Below are positions 1-9,089 of a stretch of DNA of 30,048 bases, piece after piece. The stretch spans positions 1-30,048 of the IMG/VR virus record IMGVR_UViG_3300030333_000940; one strand, written 5' to 3'. The notes beneath the pieces are model-generated. The model was not told the origin of the DNA and did not search any database. It saw only the letters and a list, made by a program, of their open reading frames with translations. The position numbers and the translations under genes were made by a program. This DNA is from a virus. Each line of letters opens with the position of its first letter. Positions within the stretch are counted from its first letter, which is position 1.

Positions 1-500
1 TTGCCAGTAGAAGAATTGAAACCTAATATTTTTCCTAGTCTACTAGCCTTGGAAGGTATCGTCATATCTATATCAGTAGGAGAGTATTCCGGGGCTATAA
101 GTGTACGGCTTTTAACTTCTCTAAAATCTCCAACTACTCGATGTAATCTATCAAAATCTGCCTCAAGAGATGCAGCCGTAATATTACCACCAGAGGAATA
201 TACAGATGATCTTGCTATAGACATAACTGACAGTATCGTAATTACTTTGTTATTGGCTGGTGTATAATCAGTAGGGCTAGTCTTAAACTTTACAACCCCG
301 GTTCCATTAGCATTTAACCCAGCACTAGCCGAACTGTCCACGATATCGTAGTGTGTTCCTTCAGTTTTTAAAGTACTATCTTCGTAAACTTTAATCTCAT
401 TTGTATTATTGACTTGGAATGAAAAACTAAAATTTACGTTAGAACCATCTCCAGTTCCTTGCGTTCTTTTTAATACATCATTTACATCTATGCTTGTCAT
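1..500 (-). CDS. Tail fibre protein, T7 gp17-like N-terminus (partial)
   Basis: The gene starts at ATG 500-498, with a GAGG ribosome site 9-10 bases upstream, and runs off the left edge after 166 codons. The visible part matches the N-terminal domain of the phage T7 tail fibre family. It begins MTSIDVNDVLKRTQGTGDG, has a 'YTPANN' turn near residue 90, and then carries the family signature around residues 110-160: ASLEADFDRLHRVV, followed by R(T/S)L.AP and IP..ASR.GK.LGF. In T7 this domain attaches the fibre to the tail near the adaptor/nozzle. The receptor-binding C-terminal part lies outside the window. It is the last gene of the minus-strand virion operon and follows the large internal virion protein after 55 bases. 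A CTTTGTACA element lies in that gap, so it may have its own regulation. The family call is by eye but strong. Confidence 0.88.
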   Translation of the reverse strand, partial: MTSIDVNDVLKRTQGTGDGSNVNFSFSFQVNNTNEIKVYEDSTLKTEGTHYDIVDSSASAGLNANGTGVVKFKTSPTDYTPANNKVITILSVMSIARSSVYSSGGNITAASLEADFDRLHRVVGDFREVKSRTLIAPEYSPTDIDMTIPSKASRLGKILGFNSSTG

Positions 501-517
501 AACTCTAGACCTCTATA

Positions 518-531
518 TTACCCTTTGTACA
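518..531. repeat. CTTTGTACA element, copy 1
   Basis: The 14-base string TTACCCTTTGTACA lies in the gap between the last large virion gene and the tail fibre gene. The same 14 bases occur at 24521-24534. The 9-base core also occurs at 13225-13233 and 19196-19204, always in plus orientation. Its position just before a ribosome site suggests a control element, but its function is unknown. Confidence 0.6.
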
Positions 532-555
532 CTAAGTTTGTTAAAAAGTCACTTA

Positions 556-3513
556 TCATCTTATAATTCTTGCCCTCAATCTTGGTGTTCTTTTGACTAA
601 ATAATCTCTAGCCTCGCTCATATACTCAGTAATAAGATCCTTAATCATCTTCATTCTTTCTTCTGCTAACGGTTCTAACTTATACATATCAGACTTTATT
701 AGTTTATCGAGAGAAGGGAGTATGGTAGTTGTAATATCATATCCTGCATCTTCTTGGAAACGTCCTCTACCGTCTACAGTATTAAATAATGTAATCATGT
801 CGTTATATTCTTGAGCCGTTAATAGAACCTTATCTATTTTCTTATTAGGCATTAATGGTCCACTTGCCCCGGCATTACCTAAAGCAATTATTTCTTCATC
901 AACAGCGTTATATTTTTTATCTCTTATATGTATAGGCGAATACCACTCCCATCCCATGCCATTACCTTGTATTCTAGTTTCGCCCCAAAGATTATATTTA
1001 GGTGGCAACTCTTCACTAAATAAAGGATTTCTAGATTTAGCTTTTTGAAGGGCTAGATAAAATCCTCTCATAGCCGGGGGCAACTCAGTATATCCTTCCG
1101 GTAGCATTGTATTTGAGGCTCTAGGATCGTTAATTCTTTCTTTAGTTGCTGACCATGATGAATTAGATGGTATATATGATTGTTGTGTTGGGGCTAGTGC
1201 AAAGGCTACTTGTGATACTTTTTCAGAAGTTAATTCAATTAATCTTTCAAACCTTTCTTCGCCAGACATATTAGGATTAGGCTTTGTAATAAGTTTAGTT
1301 AAATCAGCTAAACCTTGCATCATAGGATGCTGGTCCATGTAATCAGTAGTAGCTAACGCAAAAGCTGTAGCCATTTCCAATAAAACATCCGGGTCATCTT
1401 CATGCTGTACAAAGTAAGAATAATCTACAGCCATTGCTAATAAACCAGATACAGGGTCAAAGCGTGAAAAAGTTGCCGATCTCATTGTGCCGTCTTCCAT
1501 TTTAAAAGTACAAGAGTATCTAGGAATATTTAAACGCTCCATAGCTTGTTTAGCACCTCGGTCACTTGGACCAGATCCTGTACAGAAAAAGTCTTCGCTT
1601 GCAGTACCAGATACTAATTCAGATACAGTATAAGCCATTCCTAACCCTACCATTATTTTAGCCATAGCCTCGTCTTTTTCTCGCCCAGTTCCATTCCTAA
1701 ATTTACTATAAACATTAAAAGGTAGTGTACGATCAAAGACCTCGGTAAAAATATTAACTGGTGTTTTATAAAAAGGTACAAAAAGTTTGGCTATAGGATG
1801 GTTCATAGTAGGGGCTAAAGAACCAAAGAACCCATCTAGATCGCCTTGAAAAGTTAACTCTTTTGCCTCTTTAGCTGCTGCCTCAAATACGTCTGCCGGG
1901 GGATTATTAAATGTTTCAGCATAAACAGCCTTGGCTTTTTCCATAGCATCTGTTTTATTCATTCCACCCAGTAATGCATCATCATACGCTATGATAGATT
2001 TACGGTACGCCTGTTTAGCTATAGAGGCTCTCATGGCTATAACTTTAAAAAACTCATCTTCTGCCACTAAGGCTCTGCCAGACATTCTAAAATAAACGCC
2101 TAAAGCATCAACAAAGGCTGGTACATAATTACCATTTAATGATGCCTCATTTATATTTTTAATTACCTCACTAATATTGCCTGTAGATCCTATAGCACGG
2201 CTATGTGTCAGATCAAGTTTACTGCCATTTATAACAGGCTGTTCATCCCACAGAGCCTTGCTAGAAAGAATAACAGCATCAAAGATAGATGACTTGATAC
2301 CATGAATACTAGCCAGAGCCTCACCCATCAAAACACGGTCTGTATTATCAGCCCCGGTTAAAGTAGTTCTAACAGCACCAATGCCACCAGCTAATCCTGT
2401 TTCAAATACTTTTAAGCCTTGAAATATACTATTACCAGCCGTATTGACCATGTGCGTTACCGGGCTGGATAAAATAGAGTTGAGCCATATTTCTATAATA
2501 GCATCGGTACTTCTAGCCATAAGGGATTGTTTAGCAAAAGTGGGTCTAATATGTTTGGGCAATCTTACATAAAGATCGAGTAGGTTTTCTATGTCTTCGG
2601 GTTTTTCAAATCTTTCTAGTAAATTGCTTAACTCATTAGCGTACTCTTCAATATTGCCACTCGGTGTAATTTTTCCAGCCCATCTTACTGTTGCCATTCC
2701 TCTAGCGTATTCGCTAACATTGCCAGACAAGGATGCCGATAAGCGAGATTGAAAAGCGATAAGCCTTAACGCTATGGCTTGGTCAGTAGGATCTCCAGTT
2801 TGAAGAGCCTTCTCTGCGTGGTTCTTAGCCATTTGACCTATATTAACTAAACCAATAATAGAGCCTACCGTATCCTCTGCCGGAAGAACTTCACCGGGTT
2901 TACGTTGCAACATCTTCATTACAACATTATACAATCCATTATCTTCGGCTAGTTTGGTAGCTGCCTCAACGGTTACTTTATCTCGTCTAAGCTGTTTAAA
3001 TAACGGCTCATTCGCTTTCTTTACTTGCTCAAGGAAACTCGCTAAATTCTGATCGTATTGATCAAAAGCAAAGACAGCCCTTAAACTTTCATCGGTGGTT
3101 AACTTTTCTCCTAAAGATAAAAAATTTATTCCCGGATTACTGCCTTCATTTAATAGCCCAGTTAAATCACCTATCTCTAAATCTTCTGTTGGCTTAACTA
3201 AAAGATAACCACCCATATCGGTTATCTCTTCTTTAGGCTTTAGATTGCCGTATATTTTCTTCTCTGACTCTGTAACAATCTCAGAGCCTTTATTCATTAC
3301 TGCACCAAAAGCATCAGTAACAGCTTTGCCCCACCCAGCTACTTTTATTTCACCTTGGGTATTGTCAGTATTAACAAGGTTAACATCCTGTTCAGTAATC
3401 TGTGATGGATCTTCAATAACTACATCTTCTACTACAGGCTCAATAGGTTGCTCAACAGGAACAGCATCAAGTATATTCTTATCTATCGTAGGTTCGTCAA
3501 CTCGTATCGCCAT
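556..3513 (-). CDS. Large internal virion (ejection) protein, 985 aa
   Basis: No enzyme motif is recognised. The size, the position directly before the tail fibre and after two other large structural genes, and the acidic low-complexity start (residues 1-55, rich in V, E, P, D) fit the last internal virion protein of T7-like podoviruses (position of T7 gp16). Those proteins form an inner core and are ejected to help DNA entry. A segment near residues 590-640 (GSLAPTMNHPIAKLFVPFYK, then a PVNIFTEVFDRTLPF-type stretch) resembles a block I recall from large virion proteins of environmental podophages. No lytic transglycosylase motif like that of T7 gp16 was seen. The ATG at 3513 follows AAGGGTTAAAAA and overlaps the preceding gene by 17 bases, implying coupled translation. 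The role is inferred from context. Confidence 0.7.
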   Translation of the reverse strand: MAIRVDEPTIDKNILDAVPVEQPIEPVVEDVVIEDPSQITEQDVNLVNTDNTQGEIKVAGWGKAVTDAFGAVMNKGSEIVTESEKKIYGNLKPKEEITDMGGYLLVKPTEDLEIGDLTGLLNEGSNPGINFLSLGEKLTTDESLRAVFAFDQYDQNLASFLEQVKKANEPLFKQLRRDKVTVEAATKLAEDNGLYNVVMKMLQRKPGEVLPAEDTVGSIIGLVNIGQMAKNHAEKALQTGDPTDQAIALRLIAFQSRLSASLSGNVSEYARGMATVRWAGKITPSGNIEEYANELSNLLERFEKPEDIENLLDLYVRLPKHIRPTFAKQSLMARSTDAIIEIWLNSILSSPVTHMVNTAGNSIFQGLKVFETGLAGGIGAVRTTLTGADNTDRVLMGEALASIHGIKSSIFDAVILSSKALWDEQPVINGSKLDLTHSRAIGSTGNISEVIKNINEASLNGNYVPAFVDALGVYFRMSGRALVAEDEFFKVIAMRASIAKQAYRKSIIAYDDALLGGMNKTDAMEKAKAVYAETFNNPPADVFEAAAKEAKELTFQGDLDGFFGSLAPTMNHPIAKLFVPFYKTPVNIFTEVFDRTLPFNVYSKFRNGTGREKDEAMAKIMVGLGMAYTVSELVSGTASEDFFCTGSGPSDRGAKQAMERLNIPRYSCTFKMEDGTMRSATFSRFDPVSGLLAMAVDYSYFVQHEDDPDVLLEMATAFALATTDYMDQHPMMQGLADLTKLITKPNPNMSGEERFERLIELTSEKVSQVAFALAPTQQSYIPSNSSWSATKERINDPRASNTMLPEGYTELPPAMRGFYLALQKAKSRNPLFSEELPPKYNLWGETRIQGNGMGWEWYSPIHIRDKKYNAVDEEIIALGNAGASGPLMPNKKIDKVLLTAQEYNDMITLFNTVDGRGRFQEDAGYDITTTILPSLDKLIKSDMYKLEPLAEERMKMIKDLITEYMSEARDYLVKRTPRLRARIIR

Positions 3514-6500
3514 TTTTTAACCCTTCTTTTGCTAAACCAGCCGATAATAATACTGGACCAACTATTCCATATTTTTCTAATATTTCTATAACCTTGTCAT
3601 CAAATACAACAAATGTATCAGACGGTGTTTTTTTGGTAGGATGACTTAGCGTTTTATATCTTAGACCTTTTAACCCTTGGCTGTTCATATCTTGGGCAAA
3701 TTCTTTTGTCTTGCCATAGTTAACACTAGCCGGGTTATTAGGCATTGCTGCTATAAGATCACTTACAGGCTGGTCTTCAGATATACCATATTCATCGTAG
3801 TATTTACGCAAAGCATTCTGTACATTTTCTGGTTGCTGGCTAAAAGATGTTTCTACATCAATTAAGTCTGTATCTTTTACGTTAAGATTTACTTTGTAGG
3901 TTTTACCATCTTCGCCTCTAAAAAACGTAGCAATATCTTCATTAGCATCAAAGTACAAGCCGTAACCAAAGTTAGTTTCACCTTGTCCTGTGCCAACCTT
4001 TTCTATACTAAATTTTTTAAAATCTGCACCCGAACCAGAGTAAGCAGTTATGCCTTGGTTTGATCCTGTGGCTTGTCCTGTGGGTCCACCACTTGGTCCA
4101 TCTTTGGATTTGGCATTTTCGATTTGTTGTCTAAAGAAGTTCGTAAGTTCCTCCCCATCAGTATCGAGGTCTGTCCTACTTCCACCTTCGGCAGAAGATC
4201 GTCCGATGTTACGAATGTTTGTTTTGTAACTCTTCCCATCTTTACTCCTTTTCCAATTGTTACCAAGTTTTGTTAGTTCAATTTCAGATATAACAGTTTC
4301 TACATCAAAATTCAAGTCTTCTAACAAACCAGTTAAAGCACCCTCAGTTGATGTAAATTCATTAATATATTTTTTAGCTTGTTCAATTGTTAATGGTGAA
4401 TTTTTAATAGCATCTTTATCAATAATTATTCTTATACCCGGTCTACCATCTACAATAATAGGCTGGTATCCTCTAAATAATCCATTTGGATCTGCCTTTA
4501 TTATCCTTTCAAATAAATTTGTTAATGTATTAGTATCTCTTAAATTAGTAGAACCAGTATTTTCAATTATATCTAATCCATAATGGTTTGGATTTTTTGT
4601 TAATGTTTTTGCAGTATTAACCCATACTTCTGTTTGATTAAGCATATAGCCTAACCTTGCAGCCGTTTCTACAGCAGCCTCATGGGATTGAAAACCTTCC
4701 ATAACAGTTGATGGGTTTTGATACAGTTCCCATCCACCAGTACCGTGAACATTACCGTATAAATCTACACCAGTTCTTTTTGATACTATCTCTATCGCTT
4801 TAGATGTAGTTCTTTCATTTATTCTAAATTTATCTTCGTCTGATAAATTGTTATAATCTTCACCAAATTCTTTAGCCCAAGGAGATCCTTCACCGGGATC
4901 AACTTCCATAGATATACGTCTTAAATTTCTAGTTAATGCTGTGTCTATATTACCACCAGCTTGAACATCACCAGTAAGTCTTGTTAAGTTATTCCATCCT
5001 ATTGCTTGTATTTCTCTAGGTTTCCAATCTGACTTACCCATCCAATTAATACTATTTAAATGCTCGGTAAGTTCTCTTCCAAATATGGCTCTATTTTCAT
5101 ACATAGGACCTTTGATACCACCTTCACCAACATCAAGAATAATATCATCTGGTACATCATAACCTAATCTTTCTAAATGGTTTATATATTTTTGATCAAC
5201 CAATCCAGTTTCTCTAGCTGAATGAATGTCTATAACAAAAGGTGAACCACCTTCTGGAGCGTTACCCATAATTGATCTAACATCTTTAGTATATCCACTA
5301 TCAATAAAATCAGCTATTTTTTGACCAGCACCAGCCGTAACCTCTTTTCCATAAATGATATCAGCACCAATTCTATTTGCCATAGGCAGACCTTTACCTT
5401 TAACCTCTTCTATAGGAACACCTCTTTTAAACTGTTCGTATATAAATAAAACATTTTGCATTGCATTAGCTGGGCTTTCGTTTTGTTGTACTGAAAACCA
5501 TGCTGTAGCTAATCTATCAGTTAATTCTTTGTTACCTTCAGATACTTTTTCAAACTCACCAAACACTTCATCATACCATTTAGCATCTTTCATAATCTGT
5601 TCTGGTGATGATGTTTTTTCTACACGGTTTATCCAATCATCAAATGTAATATTTCCTATGGCTATATCGGGTAAATTATCATTAGGTGCTTTTAAAACAG
5701 TTCTTTCATTTTTAGGTCCACCCGGATACGCTTTTTCACTATTAATTCTTTGTAAATGTAATCTTAAATTTTCAGCACCTTTTTCTGGAGAAAATTCAAT
5801 TCCACCTTCTGTTATTAATTTTTGATTATTAGGAGCCAACTTAGCTAGTTGAGTGTTTATAGCTTTGTCTATTTCACCAGCACCTAATGCAGATAATGTT
5901 GTGCCACCACCAGCATCTAAACTTTCCTGTGCTTGGGTTCCAATATTTTCTAATGCTGTTTTAAGCCTTGGGCTATTTCTGACTAAACTATATACTTTAC
6001 CTATGCCTTCTATAGCCTTTCCAGCGTATTCACCTAAAAGACCACCTTCTAACATTCTTAATGGCATCCTTTGTATTTTTTGCATAAAATATGGTAAGTC
6101 TTTATTTGCTGATAAACTATTCAACATTGTTTCTGCAATCTGACTATCATCTTTAATTACTTGCAGACCCATTTCTATTAAAGCCTCATCTTCTGCTTTA
6201 AGACCTATAGCCTCTGCCGATCCATACCCTAAGACATTTCTCAGAAAAGTATTGCCATATCCATATACCTTTAAGGCTTTACTAATTAAAGCACCGGGAA
6301 CAACAATTTGACCACCAGCCTCTCCAAGCCCAGAAGATATTTCTTGTGCTGTTCCTTCTGGTTTTGTGGCATCTAAAAAATAATCATTTAAAGTATTATA
6401 ACCCGGTATAATTTGAAATGTTTCTTCAACCATATCTGTAATAGTACCACCTAAAACAGTTCTCATTGTTTCTTCGCCAAACTTTGCTACACCAACAGGC

Positions 6501-6718
6501 AATCCTTTTACAAGACCTACACCCATATCTGGTATTGATTTTACAAAACTTGTTCCAAGATCAGCAGCCGTTGAAAACATTTGTTTTATTTGTTGAGCAT
6601 CCTCATAACCTCTTAATACTTTTTCATTCGCAAATAATTTACCGTCCTTTATAAAGGTCTGGCTACCACCACTTCTTTTTCTTCTGCTATCCTGTATTTC
6701 TTGAAAAAGATCGTCCAT
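3497..6718 (-). CDS. Large internal virion protein with C-terminal ART-PolyVal-like domain, 1073 aa
   Basis: This is the second of three consecutive large virion genes, probably an ejected internal virion protein. Residues 50-250 are Gly/Ala-rich and partly hydrophobic, as in membrane-active ejection proteins. Residues about 365-583 form a separate globular block ending in the conserved-looking WMGKSDWKPREIQAIGW. Residues about 890-1050 look like the ADP-ribosyltransferase-like domain of polyvalent proteins (ART-PolyVal). They show AYSGSG, then FKKF, GTGQGE, FGYGLYF (917-923), and a closing FVVFDDKVIEILEKYG. A Gly/Ser/Pro-rich linker (around 870-889) separates it from the rest. The gene shares one base with the gene before it (TAATG) and 17 bases with the next. 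The virion role is from position. The ART call is by motif, and whether it is catalytically active is not known. Confidence 0.72.
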   Translation of the reverse strand: MDDLFQEIQDSRRKRSGGSQTFIKDGKLFANEKVLRGYEDAQQIKQMFSTAADLGTSFVKSIPDMGVGLVKGLPVGVAKFGEETMRTVLGGTITDMVEETFQIIPGYNTLNDYFLDATKPEGTAQEISSGLGEAGGQIVVPGALISKALKVYGYGNTFLRNVLGYGSAEAIGLKAEDEALIEMGLQVIKDDSQIAETMLNSLSANKDLPYFMQKIQRMPLRMLEGGLLGEYAGKAIEGIGKVYSLVRNSPRLKTALENIGTQAQESLDAGGGTTLSALGAGEIDKAINTQLAKLAPNNQKLITEGGIEFSPEKGAENLRLHLQRINSEKAYPGGPKNERTVLKAPNDNLPDIAIGNITFDDWINRVEKTSSPEQIMKDAKWYDEVFGEFEKVSEGNKELTDRLATAWFSVQQNESPANAMQNVLFIYEQFKRGVPIEEVKGKGLPMANRIGADIIYGKEVTAGAGQKIADFIDSGYTKDVRSIMGNAPEGGSPFVIDIHSARETGLVDQKYINHLERLGYDVPDDIILDVGEGGIKGPMYENRAIFGRELTEHLNSINWMGKSDWKPREIQAIGWNNLTRLTGDVQAGGNIDTALTRNLRRISMEVDPGEGSPWAKEFGEDYNNLSDEDKFRINERTTSKAIEIVSKRTGVDLYGNVHGTGGWELYQNPSTVMEGFQSHEAAVETAARLGYMLNQTEVWVNTAKTLTKNPNHYGLDIIENTGSTNLRDTNTLTNLFERIIKADPNGLFRGYQPIIVDGRPGIRIIIDKDAIKNSPLTIEQAKKYINEFTSTEGALTGLLEDLNFDVETVISEIELTKLGNNWKRSKDGKSYKTNIRNIGRSSAEGGSRTDLDTDGEELTNFFRQQIENAKSKDGPSGGPTGQATGSNQGITAYSGSGADFKKFSIEKVGTGQGETNFGYGLYFDANEDIATFFRGEDGKTYKVNLNVKDTDLIDVETSFSQQPENVQNALRKYYDEYGISEDQPVSDLIAAMPNNPASVNYGKTKEFAQDMNSQGLKGLRYKTLSHPTKKTPSDTFVVFDDKVIEILEKYGIVGPVLLSAGLAKEGLKNGDTS

Positions 6719-8562
6719 TATCTCATATCCCTACTTAAACGAGGTGAATAAGTTTGTAAGTTAAGCAAAGGATAATTTTTAAAGGTAGCATCTGCTGCGT
6801 GAACATTTTTGTCTGATATATATTCAGCAATGTCTTGGGCTTCAATTAACATCCCATCTAAATTACCATCGTTTACATTTTTAAATTTTTCAGATAGTTC
6901 TGGCTTATAATTAATTATTATAGCAGCCATTTCTTGTATTACTGTGATTGCATCGTTACGGTTATTTTGTATTCTTTTAGCCTCTAATTCAACGCCTTTA
7001 GTAGTCCATAACGATTTAGCTGTTTCGATAGCTGAAAAAGGTTTGTCCTCTAATTTTGCATTTAATTCAGCCTCAAAAACATCAGCCATGATTTCACGAA
7101 AGATTTTTTGCTTTAAACCAAGATCGCCATTTGGATCAGTAATTTCAATATCCGGGCTATGTCCTGTCTGATCTAAAATGTAAGTCCTAGCATCGCTCAT
7201 TTGTTGATTGCCTAATGAATTAATTTGATTAGACATAGAAAAGAAAGTGGCTTGACCAATTTTCCCATTTTCAAACTCAATAATTAATTCACCTAAAGTA
7301 AGAGGGTTGTTAATAGAAAATAATTTTTTTCTAAGTTTTGTTATTGTAAAAGTATTGTCTTTAAAATTTTTTATTTTATCCTCTTCGTAGGCTTTACTTA
7401 TTTTTTCCCAGCTAATTAATTCTTCACTTGTGCCGGATAATTTATCTGTTTGAAAAGGTAACATTATATCATTAGCACTATTTTGATCACCGTTAGCTAA
7501 AAAGGATATAGCTGATGCTATCGCAAAATTTATTTTTTCTTCGTTTTGTGCATCTTGTAATTCTTTTTCCTTTTCTTTGGCTTGAATTTTTGCATCATAT
7601 TGATCGTTAACTTGCTTTATAAAATCTTTACGGTTTATACCGTAGTCTTCAGCAAGTTTCATAGCCTTACCAATATTACCCGGTAGTTTATTAAACTCAC
7701 CAGCATACATCTCTGGCAAAAATTGTTTTGGTTTAGGATTAGCTAATAGTTCATTAACTACAATATTTTTAGCTGATGTTTGTATTGCCTCATTTAAACG
7801 ATTGTTAAATCCTACAACATCGACACCGTTCATTATAAGGCTAGACATTGCAAGTTTTGTGTCACCTTTTAGTAATTCAGTAGCATTTTCATTACGTTTA
7901 AAATAACCTTCTATAGTAGTGCCAATGTCATTAATAAATAATTCAGTAGTTGCTATTGCTTTAGCTTTTTCATATTTGTTATGCTCACCAATAAACTTAT
8001 CAGCGTAACTTAAATATTTAGAATTAGTTTCTCTACTTAACGTAGCCCTAAATTTTTTGGCATATCCCGGTGAAACTTCATCAAGTGTAGCTGCATATCC
8101 AGCAACAACCTCATCTAATTCGGTTGCAAAATTATCTGGAGATAATGATGTTTTTATTTCATTTGTTTGTTTGGCGTATTGTTCTACATTAGTATTATAA
8201 TTTTTTGTTATTTGAGCAATTTTATTTCTAGCCAAATATTCTAATTCATCGCTTACAGAAGACAGTTGAGCATTACGCAAAGCCGAACCATAAACACTAA
8301 ACTTATCACCACCTATTGGTATTTCTTCCCCAGCATTGTAGGCATCTTCTATTTGCTCTCTTGTAGGAGCATTTTTAGCACCGTACTCAGCACCCTCAAC
8401 TTTAGCCCTCTGTTCAGCAATCTTAAAAAAATAGTTACTCATGCTATCAAGATTAGCCGATAGTTCGCTCATTGCCTGTGCCTGTACACGGCTACCGACA
8501 AAATCAACTTGAGGTATTTTAAACTGTAATCCTGTAGGTTGTAATTTTAAACTTTCAGCCAT
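6718..8562 (-). CDS. Putative internal virion protein, 614 aa
   Basis: This lies between the gp14-like protein and the two larger internal virion proteins, the position of T7 gp15. It is mostly helical and charged, with a coiled-coil-like stretch around residues 330-350 (AKEKEKELQDAQNEEK) and no signal peptide or clear membrane segment. The first 30 residues contain KLQPTGLQFKIPQVDFVGSR, a start seen in podophage virion proteins of this position by my recollection. No catalytic motif was recognised. It is joined at both ends by one-base TAATG overlaps, so it is translated with its neighbours. The function as a core/ejection component is inferred only from gene order and size. Confidence 0.68.
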   Translation of the reverse strand: MAESLKLQPTGLQFKIPQVDFVGSRVQAQAMSELSANLDSMSNYFFKIAEQRAKVEGAEYGAKNAPTREQIEDAYNAGEEIPIGGDKFSVYGSALRNAQLSSVSDELEYLARNKIAQITKNYNTNVEQYAKQTNEIKTSLSPDNFATELDEVVAGYAATLDEVSPGYAKKFRATLSRETNSKYLSYADKFIGEHNKYEKAKAIATTELFINDIGTTIEGYFKRNENATELLKGDTKLAMSSLIMNGVDVVGFNNRLNEAIQTSAKNIVVNELLANPKPKQFLPEMYAGEFNKLPGNIGKAMKLAEDYGINRKDFIKQVNDQYDAKIQAKEKEKELQDAQNEEKINFAIASAISFLANGDQNSANDIMLPFQTDKLSGTSEELISWEKISKAYEEDKIKNFKDNTFTITKLRKKLFSINNPLTLGELIIEFENGKIGQATFFSMSNQINSLGNQQMSDARTYILDQTGHSPDIEITDPNGDLGLKQKIFREIMADVFEAELNAKLEDKPFSAIETAKSLWTTKGVELEAKRIQNNRNDAITVIQEMAAIIINYKPELSEKFKNVNDGNLDGMLIEAQDIAEYISDKNVHAADATFKNYPLLNLQTYSPRLSRDMR

Positions 8563-9089
8563 TAAAAACTTTCCATTGTTCTTCTAGGTGTAGGCATTAC
8601 AGCATTTGCGAATGATTGAAATGGCGTAAACTGATCACCGTAAATTTGTTTTGTAGTCATATAACCAGTAGCTATTTTACCTACCATCTGAAAAGGTGCT
8701 AACTGCCTTATTGTTTTTGCAGCCGTTAATTGCTGACCGGCTTGATACTTAGCCATCTCTTTAGCCATAGTCGCATTATCCCTAGCTATCTGAAATTCAG
8801 ATATGCCTAGCCTACGGTTATACATATTGCTCATTTCAATTACACCTTTACTTCCAAAGGGATTAATACCTCTAGCTGATCCTCTTGCAATGTTAGCTGC
8901 CATGACTTGGTTCATTCTTCGTAACACTTCATTGCCTTGCCTCTTATAAGCCACAGCATTTGCTCGACCTTGCAATTCTGATTGTGTTGCCTGTGCCTCT
9001 AATTGCTGTGCCTGTGCCTGTTTAGCCCTATAATCTGCTAATGCACCAACTGCCGTTAATGCCATTCCTATATAAGGTATTGCTTGCAT
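8562..9089 (-). CDS. gp14-like internal virion protein, 175 aa
   Basis: This is a small Ala/Gln-rich protein. A hydrophobic start (residues 2-18) is followed by a long helix with the pattern YRAKQAQAQQLEAQA, and then GRANAVAYKRQGNEVLRRMN. This is the usual look of T7 gp14-type internal virion proteins, which insert in the outer membrane when DNA is ejected. The middle GINPFGSKGVIEMSN segment is also typical of this group. The length (175) is close to T7 gp14 (196). It starts directly after the nozzle gene's stop and shares one base with the next gene. The family assignment is by pattern and position. Confidence 0.75.
   Translation of the reverse strand: MQAIPYIGMALTAVGALADYRAKQAQAQQLEAQATQSELQGRANAVAYKRQGNEVLRRMNQVMAANIARGSARGINPFGSKGVIEMSNMYNRRLGISEFQIARDNATMAKEMAKYQAGQQLTAAKTIRQLAPFQMVGKIATGYMTTKQIYGDQFTPFQSFANAVMPTPRRTMESF

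Noticed and set aside
4048-6143. Open frames on the plus strand and in shifted minus frames across the large virion genes
   Set aside because: They are shadows of genuine minus-strand genes: no ribosome sites, no motifs, odd composition.
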